NCBI GenBank assembly: GCA_958450365.1
Contig: CAUEEP010000904.1
Coordinates: 434,001 to 498,000, forward strand
Direction of reading: 5' to 3'
DNA: 64,000 nucleotides
From: Mesorhabditis belari
Lineage: Eukaryota; Nematoda; Chromadorea; Rhabditida; Rhabditidae
Shown: piece by piece, positions 22,991 through 34,231 of the stretch
Layout of the letters: each line of letters starts with the position of its first letter
Position numbering within the stretch: the first letter of the stretch is position 1
Notes under the pieces: model-generated
Told to the model about the DNA's origin: nothing
The model's input: only the letters and a program-made list of their open reading frames with translations
Databases searched by the model: none
Made by a program: the position numbers and the translations under genes

Positions 22991-23212
22991 ACTCGCAAAA
23001 ATGAGCCTAGTCACTTAGTGGGATATTTGCCCTGATTAAAAAAGAAAATTAGACTAGTCTAGTTTCATATCTAGAGTCTCAAGTTTGTGCATGCTTTTCA
23101 GTATGAACAAACTTATTTTCGTCATTTACTTCTTTAGAAAGACGAGTTTCTCTAATAAACTAAAAGTATCTGTGTTGTCTTCAAGCAAATTCTGGCAACA
23201 ACGTTTTGAATA

Positions 23213-24395
23213 ATATAGGGTGCCCACGAACTCGATCGATTCACTTCTGAGGATCCAGCTTAGCGAGAACTCAATGAATCCGTGTGAAATTTTTGGAGGT
23301 GATTTTTGGGTATGTCTCCTGTAGCCAAGCTCATTTTTCAACATAGAATTGGTAGGTGCTTCTAGAATCTTTACAAAGTTGAGGCTCGCGGTACCGCTGG
23401 TGAAAAACTCAATTTACGGTTTTTGAGATATTCTTAAAATGTTACAGATTCATTATGTTTATTCGATAACTAACCTTAAACCAAGAAGAAAGAAAGACGA
23501 TAATATCTTTTCAAAAAAAAGTCATCGACAAAAAGATATAATTTTTTCTCTAATTTTTGTAGTGGGCTTCCTAATTACATTTTGTTAGGAAGCCACAGTT
23601 CAATCAAATTTGACGACAGAAAATCGAATTTCTATGTGTGGCGAATAGCCACTAAAAAGTTACCTAACTCTGGCAGCCTAAAAATTGGACAAATATTGAG
23701 GAAATCGGTGCGCCTTCATTCTATTTCGCGCCCCAAATCATTTATTGTTTTGTAGCTTGTTAACTGAGTATCTTGTGTTAAAGCCTATATAAGGCAACTG
23801 TTGTTCATTTTGTTCTTTGTTATCTTTCATTTTTCTTCCTGCTTTCCTCTCATTGTGTGAAAGTTGTGTCCTAATTAGGACGAAATTGTTTCTGTTTTTA
23901 TCGTCACTTTTAATTCAATTGTCGAGCTTGTGTGAAAGTTGCTCAAGTGAGAGCCCAAAGATTCCGAGTCAGTCGGCTATTGAATAAAGCGTTTTTTAGT
24001 TCAAGTGAGATCAGATATCTCAAAACAAGAAATAACGTGTCTCGGGTGAAGAGTACCAAGCACGCAAAGAATATTTCTTTACACTATGAGGTGTTTGATC
24101 TTTTGTTTGATCTGTTTGACCTGCTTGATCCTTTTTTTGTCTTAAACGTGATCCAATTCATTCAATAACTTCAAAAACGACTCTCAAAAACCTTAAATTG
24201 GGTTTTTTGCCAGGTGTACTGTGACTTTCAACTTTGTAACGTTATATAAAGATTCTAGAAGCACCAATTAGTTCGAAAATAATTTTGGCTACAGGAGGCA
24301 TACTCAAAAGTCACCTCCAAAAATTTCATACGGATTCATTGAGTTCTCGCTGAGCTAGACCCTCAGAAGTGAGTCGCTATAATTTGCGGTCACAA
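23213..24395. mobile_element. Foldback element, ~200-bp arms
   Basis: The left arm (gggtgcccacgaactcg ... gattctagaagcacc read in reverse) at about 23213-23450 is repeated inverted at about 24170-24395; shared blocks include 'cacctccaaaaatttca' and 'gattcattgagttctcgct'. The interior (720 bp) shows no transposase; an inner piece is shared with 4170-4210. Confidence 0.65.
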
Positions 24396-25681
24396 ATTAA
24401 GAAGCAACAACATTATTGGCTTGATGCTAGCCGAAATTGGTTACAGAAAAATATGACTTTTGAAAAGTACCGAGACTTGAACATGGCTAGTCTCCCAAAT
24501 TTGGGACACCATGAATAGCTAAGTGAAAGTGCAGCTCTATTTTTGGTGCAATATGGTCATGATCAAGAAATCAGTTTTCCTGTAAGATCCACAATAATTG
24601 AGAGGATCACGCTATTCATCAATTTTATTTATTCATCAGTTTTATTCATCAATTATAATTAAATCATCATATTCATCAAATAAATCAATCAAAAAAAAAC
24701 TCACGAGTATCAACAACGTAAAGACAGATGTCCTCTCGCGGGAATTGGCTGCTTCCATTCGTGCATTGCAAGGATTCGACTTCAAGAATAAAGAAGCAAA
24801 GGAATAGACACGCCAAATAGCTTCTCATTTCCGCTCTCGATCACCTAGAAAAGACGAATTGCTCTTATCACAAGAAGATGCTTTTTAAGAGTCCATTCAG
24901 ACAGGACTCCTCCCTCGTTTTTCAGTGAAAATTGAAGTGACTCATTTTTTGGTGCTGATTTGAAAGATAAAGTACACACAAATTGTCGTGATATCGAGCA
25001 AGGTAGAGATTTTTGCTGGTGAAAGCTTACTCATAGGCTCATAGGCTCATAGGCTCATAGGCTTAAAGTTGAAGTGTCCATAGGCTCTAAAGCTTTTGCT
25101 CTTTGCTGCAAAACACAATTGAATGGCAAGTGCTAAAGTTCAGATACAGTTTTTCTAAAAGATTTTCACAAAAAGCCAAAACCTATTGAATCTTAACGCT
25201 GAATCAACATTTATAGTAGCCTCCTGATACAGAATCTTTACAATAACTTCTCCCTAAATCTAATTCCCTGAACTTGAACTTTAGTATGTACTTGTTTGCA
25301 CAAAAAAAAACTTTTGCACTAAAATGCACCTAGTCTTTGGTTTTGTCTTTAACACCGTTATGAATGTGAGCGATGTTTGCCGAAGATCCGAAGAAATGCC
25401 GAAGAAGAATCAATTTGCATAAAATATTTATTTCGCAGTGCTTTACTTCTTTTTACTAGCTATTCGGTTGCATGTCTTTGCAACTTTTTTTTTTCCAAAC
25501 GTCTTTTGAAAACACTAGCAAAATTTCTATTTTACCGAGTGTGAGGCGAGCTTTGAGCTTTCTCTACAAAATAGTGACGTTGCTCGTGGCGATGTTTACC
25601 ATGATTTACGGCTATAGCACACTCAATTACATAAGTTGCCAAATTTAATGTATTAGACATAAACCCTCTAACCGTTCTCTC
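24396..25681. other. Intergenic DNA, no gene recognised
   Basis: Holds an 'attcatca' rich stretch (24615-24685) and a 10-bp tandem 'ctcataggct' x4 at 25029-25070. A short open stretch 24690-24807 (TDVLSRELAASIRALQGFD) could be an exon but has no partner exons. Confidence 0.4.
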
Positions 25682-26583
25682 TACAGGGTGCGCCAAAATT
25701 ATGGTAACGCTCCCGAATTATCTCATTTTTCACTTTTTTCATGTTTTTGTCTTTTTTTTCTGCAATATTTAATTCTACAACTATTTTTCAGGTATGAAAT
25801 CGAAAAAGGATCTGCGCCCGGCTATCATTCGTCTACATCAGCAAGGAAAACGAATTGCTGAAATTTCGACACTTTTGCAAGAGAAGAAAGAGAATGTTTT
25901 CCGAGCTATAAAACGCTTCAATGAAACAGGAACGAATGAAGACCGCAAAGGAAGGGGACGCCCATCTACAGCCAACACTTTGACAAATCGAAAAAAGATC
26001 TTCACAAGACTCAAAAGGAATGCAACCACCACAAAGAACTCGACTCGGAAAATCGCCACCGCTATTGGCATCGGAGCAACTTCGGTTCGACGAATCCTCA
26101 AAAAAGCTGGATTCAAGGCAAGAAAACAAATAAAAGGTCATTTTTTGAGTGATGAAATGAAAAAGAAACGTTTGGACCGATGTAAACAACTAAAAAGACG
26201 TTTTGCTGCAAACCGTCATCGTCAGATTCTCTTTACGGATGAGAAATGGTTTGACGTCTCCAGATTTGAACGTTTTGGACTATTCCATTTGGTCGATTTT
26301 AGAGTGCAAAGTCTTACACATCGGTAGACTCTTTGAAACGGGCACTAATTAAGGCTAGGAACGATTTGTCCATCATCACAATTCAAAAGGCTATCGATGA
26401 ATTTCCAAAGCGTTTGAACCAGTGTATTGCTGTTAATGGTGGTCATTTTGAGCAATAATCGTTGTTTACATAATGTTCTTGTTAAAGTTAATAAAAACTA
26501 TTGTTTTCTAAAAGTTTTTACTGGAAAAGATTTGTGTTTTCTGCAGTTACTATTTCGTTACCATAATTTTGGCGCACCCTGTA
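25682..26583 (+). mobile_element. maT/Tc1-like transposon, internally deleted
   Basis: TA-flanked ends tacagggtgcgccaaaatta / taattttggcgcaccctgta. Encodes the N-terminal two thirds of a transposase (next entry). Same family as 59348-60635. Confidence 0.9.
25794..26458 (+). pseudogene. maT-family transposase, catalytic core deleted
   Basis: ATG at 25794 opens MKSKKDLRPAIIRLHQQGKR, a helix-turn-helix DNA-binding half (paired-like: two HTH units, then GRGRPSTANT), running to the first catalytic Asp region ILFTDEKWF. Then the frame leaves the family and stops at 26327. A separate piece near 26390-26458 reads the C-terminal tail (AIDEFPKRLNQCIAVNGGHFEQ). The region with the second and third catalytic acids is missing, so it cannot transpose by itself but could be moved in trans. 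Confidence 0.85.
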
Positions 26584-27164
26584 GATTACAGTTTATAGAT
26601 TTTGCGAAGAAATTGCCTTTTGTTAAGCTGAGGCGCTGTTTGAGTTCTCTTTTAAAGGTCATTTTGTAGAGAATTTTATTTAACCTTTCTACCGATATCA
26701 AACGCGTATCATTTGACGAAGTCTGCTAGAAGTTTTAGAAATTTCTCTGATTTTCATTTCATCCTCCCCAATAGGAAGTAATGTATTGCTCAAGGTGAAA
26801 GGAATTGCTTCTTTTCCGATGCCAGAACATTGCACCATACAGTTGAGGGGAAATTTATTAAGAAACAGTTAATAGTTTGGATAAGCAAAGATTCAATCGA
26901 TTAAAACATCGAATTACGATCGATCATCTTTTATCCAATTGTGAAGCCCCACGGACCGCCTAAAATACAAAAAAACTTGACTACCACTCGAAGAAGAAAC
27001 TCACCAATGTTCAGTACTTGTCGCTCTTGTCGCACAAATTCACTGGAATAAATTTATTTTTATTCATCAAATAAAAGCTTTTCTTAAACATAAGATTAAG
27101 AAAAATCAGTCAAGATTCGATAGTGGTTTAAGAAGATAAAAGTGCTTACCAAAGCACTTTTATC
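26584..27164. other. Intergenic DNA, no gene recognised
   Basis: No exons, RNA genes or clear repeats seen. Confidence 0.4.
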
Positions 27165-27392
27165 TTATTAGGTTTAGCTCTAGTAAGCCAGGTTTAGCTC
27201 TAGTAAGCCAGGTTTAACTCTAGTAAGCCAGGTTTAGCTCTAGTAAGCCAGGTTTAGCTCTAGTAAGCCAGATTTAGCTCTAGTAAGCCAGGTTTAGCTC
27301 TAGTAAGCCAGGTTTAACTCTAGTAAGCCAGGTTTTACTCTAGTAAGCCAGATTTAGCTCTAGTAAGCCAGATTTAGCTCTAGTAAGCCAAA
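27165..27392. repeat. 20-bp minisatellite (GCTCTAG type)
   Basis: About 11 units of ggtttagctctagtaagcca; variants are few (agattt, aactc, tactc). Its core resembles the 20-bp minisatellite at 49160-49440. Confidence 0.95.
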
Positions 27393-27513
27393 AATCAATA
27401 AATTTACAATGAGCTAATTAATTAACTGTGTTGCTAAAGATCGTCTGTTTTAAAATACAACTGCTACATAAAAACGCATAAAATCTTTCTATGGGAAAAT
27501 GTATATTTTCCAA

Positions 27514-27630
27514 TTACATTAATCGATAAAATCCCAACTTTTCTGCTTCCACATGTCCATCAATCGGAGCACAAGAGATCACTTCGAGTAAAGCAAGTAA
27601 AGCTAAAATAAGGACGAGAAAATATTTCAT
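27514..27630 (-). CDS. 38-residue secreted peptide precursor (putative)
   Basis: ATG at 27630. MKYFLVLILALLALLEVISC is a clear signal peptide, with likely cleavage after SC or CA; the remainder is APIDGHVEAEKLGFYRLM and then TAA. A TATA-box-like TATAAAAAGA lies about 55 nt upstream. The short C-terminal FYRLM recalls amidated neuropeptide tails, but there is no Gly-basic processing signal, so I do not call it a neuropeptide. Could be the first exon of something longer, though the stop is in frame. Confidence 0.45.
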   Translation of the reverse strand: MKYFLVLILALLALLEVISCAPIDGHVEAEKLGFYRLM

Positions 27631-27680
27631 TATTTTAGAGGAAATATACAGAAAGACGACGTTTTTGTGATCACTTGAGA

Positions 27681-27690
27681 TCTTTTTATA
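27681..27690 (-). promoter_or_regulatory. TATA-box-like element
   Basis: TATAAAAAGA on the minus strand, about 50-60 nt upstream of the ATG of the 38-residue secreted peptide gene. Confidence 0.4.
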
Positions 27691-28103
27691 GATTTCTATG
27701 AGAGAAAACCCGTTATTTATCATTTTCTCGATTGGGAGCATGCGGTTTTGTTGTTTGTTGTTTTCACCGTTGTTTTCATCGTCTGCAATGACGAGGATCG
27801 AGATCTAAGTTCCCAAAAAAAGAGAAAGGAAAATAAATTGAGAATTGTACATTGTGATAATTTGAATAACTTTCTGCTACAGTTTAGAAGATCAACAGAC
27901 TCAGATTCCGACAAAATTCTTGTTTAAAGTAATTCTTTTGCAGCAATATTTATTTATTAGTAATTCTTTTGCAGCAATTGAGCCAATGAGCATTGCATTT
28001 ATTATGAATAGATAAATTCCTACATTTTTTATAATACATAATAAAACCAGTATAAATTTACACGAATTATGAATCAACGTCTAAAAGATAGACACTTAGA
28101 GAT

Positions 28104-28336
28104 AAAGTACTGGACAATGAAATATGATATTTGAAAAACGATCGTCCTTTCGCGCGTCTGTAACTCCCTTGTCTTTATCGTATTTCTAAATATTAATATT
28201 ACCATTGTGTAGCCCTTGAAAAGAGCTTTCAGAAAATGTATAACACTAACAGTTTAAACTCAAAGACAAGGAAGTTACAGACGTGCGAACGTGACGATCG
28301 TTTTTCAAATATGATATTTCATCGTCCAGTACTGTA
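28104..28336. mobile_element. Tc1-type MITE, copy 2
   Basis: Same ends and length as 455-689 (left end aaagtactggacaatg, slightly mutated; right end cattgtccagtactgta type). Followed by the same 420-bp flank (28337-28750). Confidence 0.8.
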
Positions 28337-28750
28337 GGTTAAACTATGTGCTTGATATCTATGGGAAAATTGAAGCTTTAGACCATGTATAACTGTAAAC
28401 TATAGTTTTTCTATTTAAATCAACAAATTTTAATTAATTTTAAACGTGAATAAACTTTAACTTGGTCTTCTATCTACAGGATAACCCAAAAGTTCGGAGC
28501 CACCTTGTTTTTCAGCGAAATTCAGCTTTTAAGCAAACAAAAAACGACCCAATGCTGAATATTCTTATAAAAGTTTATAATTATAGCCAGTTCATGTTAA
28601 ATTTAAGGCTTTACAAGCAAATATCAAGTCTTTTAATTGACAATATATTGCTAGAATCAACCCAAATGCTTGGTCGCTTGAATTTCTTTCAAAAATCTGA
28701 ATTTTCTGAAATCTCTAATTAAACGTGGTCAATCAAAAGGAATTCTATTT
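28337..28750. repeat. Dispersed repeat attached to MITE, copy 2
   Basis: Nearly identical to 690-1109, including the segment that starts aggataacccaaaagttc near 28478. Confidence 0.75.
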
Positions 28751-28808
28751 GTGTAGAAATGGTCTGAAAAGTAGAGGCAGCTGATTCTAGCTTTTTTTTG
28801 TTCGTAGC

Positions 28809-29044
28809 TACAGTACTGGACAATGAAATATCATATTTGAAAAACGATGGTCACTTTCGCGCGCGCTGAAATGCGTCAAAAAATACGGTATTTCTAAATA
28901 TTAATATTACCATTGTGTAGCCCTTGAAAAGAGCTTTCAGAAAATGTATAACAATAATAGTTTAAACTCAAAGACAAGGAAATTACAGACGTGCGAACGT
29001 GACGATAGGTTTTTAAAAATGATATTTCATTGTCCAGTACTGTA
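28809..29044. mobile_element. Tc1-type MITE, copy 3
   Basis: tacagtactggacaatg ... cattgtccagtactgta. The 45 bp to its left (tgtgtagaaatggtctgaaa) match the left flank of copy 1, so copies 1-3 derive from a larger repeated unit that has been rearranged. Confidence 0.8.
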
Positions 29045-29168
29045 TCAGAAAGTGAATCTTAACATATGATTGGATTAAAAACCGAATAAACAAGGATTGA
29101 GATCGATAAGGGAAAGATTTATTCAATTTTCTCTTCATATATTCATCAGCAATTCATCCTTACTCGGT

Positions 29169-32167
29169 CTATGGTTGATTGCTTGCATTCGAATTCTCAT
29201 AGATCCTCAACATACGTCTTAACACGATCCTCTTGCTACTTGTGATGAGAAACTCTCGATAGGGTTTGATCACAAAAACCATCACAAGAGAGTTCAGTGC
29301 TCCGTGTGTTGACATCAGAGTCAAGGCAATCGATGTGATCACTAAAAGTTTTTCATAACAAAACCCAACTAAAGATTTAGCTCCCGCTAGACATGGGGGA
29401 AATTCCAAGCCGAACCCAATTCCACCTTCGTTTTCCGTTTCTTGATCGATTGCTCTGCAACTGAAACTCCCTCTGAGAATCTGAGACTCTGAAACTCTGA
29501 GACTCCCTCTCCAGATGCCCAACCTCATAGAGCTCTTCTTCTGACTTGTACCCAGTCTCAGCTTCTTCCGGCATTGTTGTTGAAACCTCTTGAGCTGTTT
29601 GAGCTGCTTCTTCTTGTTCATAGAAATTTTCTTCACGAGGTTCAACTTGTGATTCAGCGTGGGAGTCGGCTCGAGACCTAAGCCCAGAATGAACAGCTTC
29701 AGCTGGCTCTTTTGCAGCTGAAACTGTCGATTTCTAGCTGTAGACAAAATTTCAAAGCAATCGGCCAAGAAACAGCCGAGAAAACAAAGGTAGAATTAGG
29801 TTCGGATTGGAATTTTTTCTAGTTTCTGCTACTTTTAGTCGTTTTCTTCGCCTAGCCAGATCCCCTCGAGGCAATTTTTTTGTGTTTTTACGTGATTAAA
29901 CAAATTTCTGATTGAATAGTATCAAGATCGACCACACCATAAATTCCAATAACCTAAATTAGTTGTTTTTTTTACCAAAAAATGCCTGCTACCCGCCTAT
30001 AACTGCGTAAAGTTACTGAATAAAGTTACTGAATTACTACATATGTGCTAGATATCATCAATTAGAACTTTTTTTTGCTTATGTAAAGACTCTAAAATTA
30101 GTCTGATATGAATACTCTAGGACTAAAATAGCAAGAAGACTAAATTACACAAAATCTACACTATTTTTTGTAGTTTCGTCCTTTTGAATGTTACAGTTTG
30201 GGAGTCGAAACGAAATCGAAATTCGAAATATTATCGAAATTCACCGGCTTCACGAGCCGACTCCCGTAAGTAACTCTGCCAGAGCAAAACTAAGAGTGAA
30301 TGAACATGAGCTTGAACACTGCCTTACAAAAGGGTTCGCAAACGGGCTTGCCCGTGCTATTAAAAGAGTCAAGGAGAGCCTCTAACCAAGCGAAACCAAG
30401 CGTTGGACAATTCCACTATGAGCAACGTGAGCCAAGTGAGTCCGCGCCTTAATTCGAAGGGTTTATCCTCCGTCGGTGGCCTGTCCTACAGCTTTTTCAT
30501 TTTGTACCTTGTACCTTGTAAATTGTTCTTCCAATTTCCTTGAAGTATCGTTAGCAGGAGAAAGATCGGAATAAAGTAGGAGAACATTGGGATGATAGCC
30601 TAAAAATTTCTTATTGAAGAAAAAACAAAGGATTTACCTGAAGGAGCAATGCTATCAGGGCAAAGAAATGCCGTTTCCTCGCCATTTCGCTCATTTTATT
30701 CCGAAGTCGTTTCAATCGTTCGAAAGCCCAAACCACGATGATCCCATTAATTAACATGTAGATGGTTGTATCTAGAAAAAATGATTATGTAAAACGGATT
30801 ATGTAAAACCCACTCATCATCCACACGGATTTACATATCGAGTATGTTGGATTGATCCACTCATCGAGAAGGAAAAGGGTGAAATCGTGCTCGAGAGTGT
30901 CCCGCCAATTTTTCACATGCTGAAGTCTTGACAAGTAACCAAAATAATCCTAAACATTGATCATCCACTACCGAGCTTTTCTGGTCATCAATGAATTGGA
31001 AGATTTCCGTGATTGGCAAGAATTTGCGATGGGGATAACAGATTTCTCCAATGAAATTAATGAACTAAATAACGAGGGATTACCGACAAGCCAGGAAGTG
31101 AAAGAACAAGACAGGAAGTGAAGGAATATGAGAAGATTGATTAACATAGAGATAAAGCTAGATGATGTGAAAATGGCCCGTGATGTATCGATTCATTCGG
31201 CTGCGAAATTTTTCAACGTTGATTGCACCCTGCTAACGGAATATGAGAAGATTGATTAAGAAAGAAGAAAGCGATTCATGAAACAAGAAGACCAGCTGAA
31301 AATGATGAAAGGAAAACGAAAAAGATTCGATGGAAGCGGAAGTCATTTGAGTTCAGCAAACATCGACGAAACTTTGGCTAATTGGATTCGTGAAAAACGA
31401 GCAGAAAGAAACGAATCACCGGATCATTTGTACAGAAGCGATGAATAAAGAAGAAATCGATTCGGAAGCATCGTTTGAATAGAATCCATCTTTAAAAATA
31501 ATTGCTAACTGTTACTTCTGATATTTTTGTTTTTTCATGCTAGTGAAATGTTGGCTAAAACATAAATTTGTTTGTTTTAGCTGTACGAGAACGAAAGTAC
31601 GATTTGTTTTAGCTGTACGAGAAGGCGACGTCAAAGAAGTGCAAATCAACGATCAAAGGACTACATTAAAAGAAGGACAAGAAGAAAAAAAGAAAGTTAG
31701 AGTTAAACAAAGTTTTGAGTGTAAATTTACACTTGCCCCCCGCCTCCGATACAATTCGATGTCATCGAAAAAATAGAAGCCCCGAGGTTTCTATTACAGG
31801 AAATACGGGATGCCATAAACTGGACCCAAACTTTGTGAGAGTAATTTGGCTTGAGTCTGACCGGGAAACTTTTGCTTTGGAGCAATCCTGGTGGAGAAAA
31901 TGACTTACATATGCAAAAAAAGCTCTCATCCTCTCCGGGTTCGGGTAGGCGAGAACGAAGAGCGTAAGCGAAGACAAAACCAAGCAAAAAACTGGCATCA
32001 TTGTCTAGAAATCCAACAATTTCAGCTATTTTCCTTTTTCTCATTACGAAAAACAAATTGCGAAGGCTTCTCGTTGACCAGCTGTTCTCATAGAGCACGA
32101 GGCACCGATAGACGAAGCCCATTTGAATGGAGATCTCACATAGATTGAGCATAGCGAAACCGATAAA
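29169..32167 (-). CDS. Seven-transmembrane chemoreceptor-type GPCR (srh-like), N-terminal exons uncertain
   Basis: Model: complement(join(29169..29341,30515..30599,30638..30771,30814..30919,31909..32004,32048..32167)), phases consistent throughout. In order: TM3 (FIGFAMLNLCEISIQMGFVYR), TM4 (FCLVLSSLTLFVLAYPNPER), second outer loop (HVKNWRDTLEHDF..), TM5 (TTIYMLINGIIVVWAFERL), TM6 (QAIIPMFSYFIPIFLLLT) and TM7 with STHGALNSLVMVFVIKPYR. The Q..IP in TM6 and the HG..NS....PYR in TM7 are typical of the srh/str-type nematode receptors. TM1-TM2 should be at about 32.2-32.4 kb, where FNHSPFSLWLAVWGERIFF is readable, but the joining phase is unresolved. Introns are 37-1173 nt (30600-30637 is 38 nt). 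Intron 30920-31908 holds a pogo-like relic on the opposite strand. Not the same class as the 6.9 kb receptor. Confidence 0.8.
30150..30420 (+). other. Open stretch inside receptor intron, unexplained
   Basis: Plus-strand frame of about 65 codons (NEIEIRNIIEIHRLHEPTPV.., KGFANGLARAIKRVKESL) with a possible donor gtaagt at 30267. Part of it is repetitive (gaaattcgaaat). It lies in an intron of the minus-strand receptor. I do not recognise it. Confidence 0.25.
31150..31450 (+). pseudogene. Pogo/CENP-B-like transposase N-terminus relic
   Basis: Reads KMARDVSIHSAAKFFNVDCTL then, after stops, MMKGKRKRFDGSGSHLSSAN and IDETLANWIREKRAER. An AAKFFNV..TL helix-turn-helix, followed by K+R..G.G and an E.L..WI...R block, is the layout of pogo/Tigger/CENP-B DNA-binding domains. 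Several stops and a local duplication of 'ggaatatgagaagattgatta' (31122 and 31240) break it. No DDE part is seen. Confidence 0.45.
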
Positions 32168-32492
32168 CTGCAAAGAACAAATGATAGAAAAAAAGACTGA
32201 CCGTAAATAAGAACTATCCATTTAGAATAAAAGAGACCTAAGACTCACTGGCACACAAAAATAGTAGTCGGTACGAGTTTCGAAATTCCGAAAAAAATGC
32301 GCTCTCCCCACACCGCCAACCAGAGGGAAAAAGGCGAGTGGTTGAATCCAAAATTAAAGAATCAAATCGAAGATGAAAGCACAAATCTGGGAAAACATTT
32401 GATATTCATAAGAAACACTGTGCCTACAGAATCTGCAGCGAAAAAAGCTGACACTACTCTTGCACACCTCTAGAAAAGAAGTGCTTAGTGCT

Positions 32493-32763
32493 TACCGTAA
32501 ATACTGTGTACCCCCCCCCCCCCCCCCCCGTACAGTCGCGTCGTCACTAGTCGCAAAAGTTTTTTAGCATTTTTCAAAGCGCCCGTACTTTCAAAAAATG
32601 CGTCTTTGGTATCAAAAAATAGCTGAAATTCAGGGCTATTTTTTGATACCTAAGCGCGCATTGTAGCATAAACCAGTGTCGAGAAAAACTCGTTCAAAGC
32701 TAGACTACGCAACACTCCGCACCGTCATTATGGGGGTGGGGTACTATTACAGTATTTACGGTA
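32493..32763. mobile_element. MITE with TACCGTAAATACTGT ends and a poly-C run
   Basis: The left end taccgtaaatactgtgta and right end ttacagtatttacggta are inverted. Just inside the left end is an uninterrupted run of about 19-20 C, mirrored by 'gggggtgggg' at the right. 'agtgcttagtgctt' flanks both sides. The same terminal motif also appears at 38133-38166 in the LBP/BPI gene intron. Confidence 0.7.
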
Positions 32764-33014
32764 AGTGCTTAGTGCTTAAGTGTTTCTCCCAGCAAACAAA
32801 ATTGCAAAACAGTAAACAGCAAAATTGGCTCCTCTTTCTTATCAGATTCGAGTATTATTTTTTGAATCAACAAGAGAGTCAACAAGAGAGTCAACAACCC
32901 TTTTATAATATAATTTTATAAGCTGATTCTTTACGGATTCTACTAATTAATCTAAACCCATAGTTATACTTAAGAAGACTTGAAATTTTGAAGAAATCTT
33001 TTATTTTTCAGTCG

Positions 33015-33143
33015 ATGCGTTTGCTTTGGTTTTTCGTTCTCGTGCTCGCTCTGGTCGCCTCCGGGAATCCAGGGAATCCATCACTAAAAATTCGCCTGAA
33101 TCATCGGGGATGGGATTTCCTCAGAGAGACCGGAATACGAATG
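33015..33143 (+). pseudogene. Orphan copy of LBP/BPI first exon
   Basis: ATG, signal peptide and first 43 codons (MRLLWFFVLVLALVASGNPG .. GWDFLRETGIRM) with the same upstream acceptor TTTTTCAG and downstream donor GTTTGC as the exon at 34229-34357; about 95% identical. The duplicated block includes about 150 bp upstream. No second exon follows before the next copy, so it is either a dead fragment or an alternative first exon. Confidence 0.75.
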
Positions 33144-33699
33144 GTTTGCAAACATTTGATTTCATTTATTTATGTATGGACTAATGTATAGTTAGGTATT
33201 AAGTCGACTGGTTTGTTCAATTCCGGTTCAAACTGGTTTGTTCAATTCCGTTCTGGGGATAAATCCTGAAACACAAAGGGAAGGGTCATCCAACAGTCCA
33301 GTGGGATACTGACAAGTTGCACAGTTGCACTGACAAAATTTTGCAAAATCCAGCTGTCCAAGTTGCTCGAAATTTTTCAAACCAACCAAATCAAAGCCTT
33401 TTAGCTTTCTTATTGCGAAATCGTAAAAGAGTTATCAGTTGCTCATACAATAATACCAGTGTTCTAAGGACTACCAGTGTTCAGCTAATATTAAAAATGT
33501 TTATGTGGAAGGCTAAGCACCACTACGGACATGTGCAAACTGGTTTGCTAAATTCCATTCTGGGGATAAATTCTCGAAGACAAAGGTCATCCAGCAGTCC
33601 AGCTGGATAATGCCAAGTTGCTCGAAATTTTTCAAAACAACAACAAGCTTTCTTCTAAATAGCAAAAAAGTTATCAGTTGCTCATACAATAATACTCGA

Positions 33700-34060
33700 A
33701 TATTGGATACACTTGGGTTTAAATCGAAATTAGGGACTTGGATTCCACATGTTTTAACGGACACCCAGAAATGGCAACGTGTCAGAAATCAGTGCCGCTC
33801 ATCTTTTTCGATACGAGCGCAAATCTTTTTTACCCCGTATTGTGATGGGGATGAAAATGGATTCTAATTGTCGGAGAAGGCGACAAAGGGTTGCTGAAGG
33901 GGAAAAGCCAGAACCCGACGTCAAGCCAAATGTGGATGAGAAGAAGTTTATGCTCTCGGTGCTCTGGGATTTGGAAGAGCCTATCTGCTGAGGACTTTTG
34001 GCAAGACAACACTCACTTGAAAAAAGGACTGTGGGCTACAAATTTGACCAGCTGATCTGA
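33700..34060 (+). pseudogene. Mariner transposase relic (left arm)
   Basis: Fragments of a mariner transposase in broken frames: GTWIPHVLTDTQKWQRV, then RYERKSFLPRIV (start of the first catalytic Asp region) and EKKFMLSVLWDLEEP (the KKVMLSVWWD block). Present in both arms, so it is older than the duplication. TA at 33868-33869 (ggattcTAattg) is the empty target of the right-arm maT insertion. Confidence 0.65.
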
Positions 34061-34217
34061 TAAGAAAGAGGAGCCAATTTTTTGTTTGCTGGGAGAAAAG
34101 AGAGTCAACAACCCTTTTATAATATAATTTTATACGCGGATTATTTACGGATTCCGCTAATTAATCTAAACCCATAGTTCGACTTTAGAAGACTTTAAAT
34201 TTTGAAAAAATCTTTTA

Positions 34218-34231
34218 TTTTTCAGCCGATG
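34218..34231 (+). promoter_or_regulatory. Probable spliced-leader acceptor before the LBP/BPI start
   Basis: TTTTTCAG ends 3 nt before the ATG at 34229, with no donor needed upstream; this is the usual arrangement of nematode trans-splice acceptors. The same site precedes the right-arm copy and the orphan exon. Confidence 0.55.

Noticed and set aside
25029..25070. Interstitial telomere repeat
   Set aside because: The unit ctcataggct is a 10-mer and not TTAGGC.
29169..29768. 199-codon ORF as a complete protein
   Set aside because: Only its last 57 codons are exon; the rest is intron read-through (low-complexity KKQLKQLKRF). The acceptor at 29342 joins in phase with the upstream TM6 exon.
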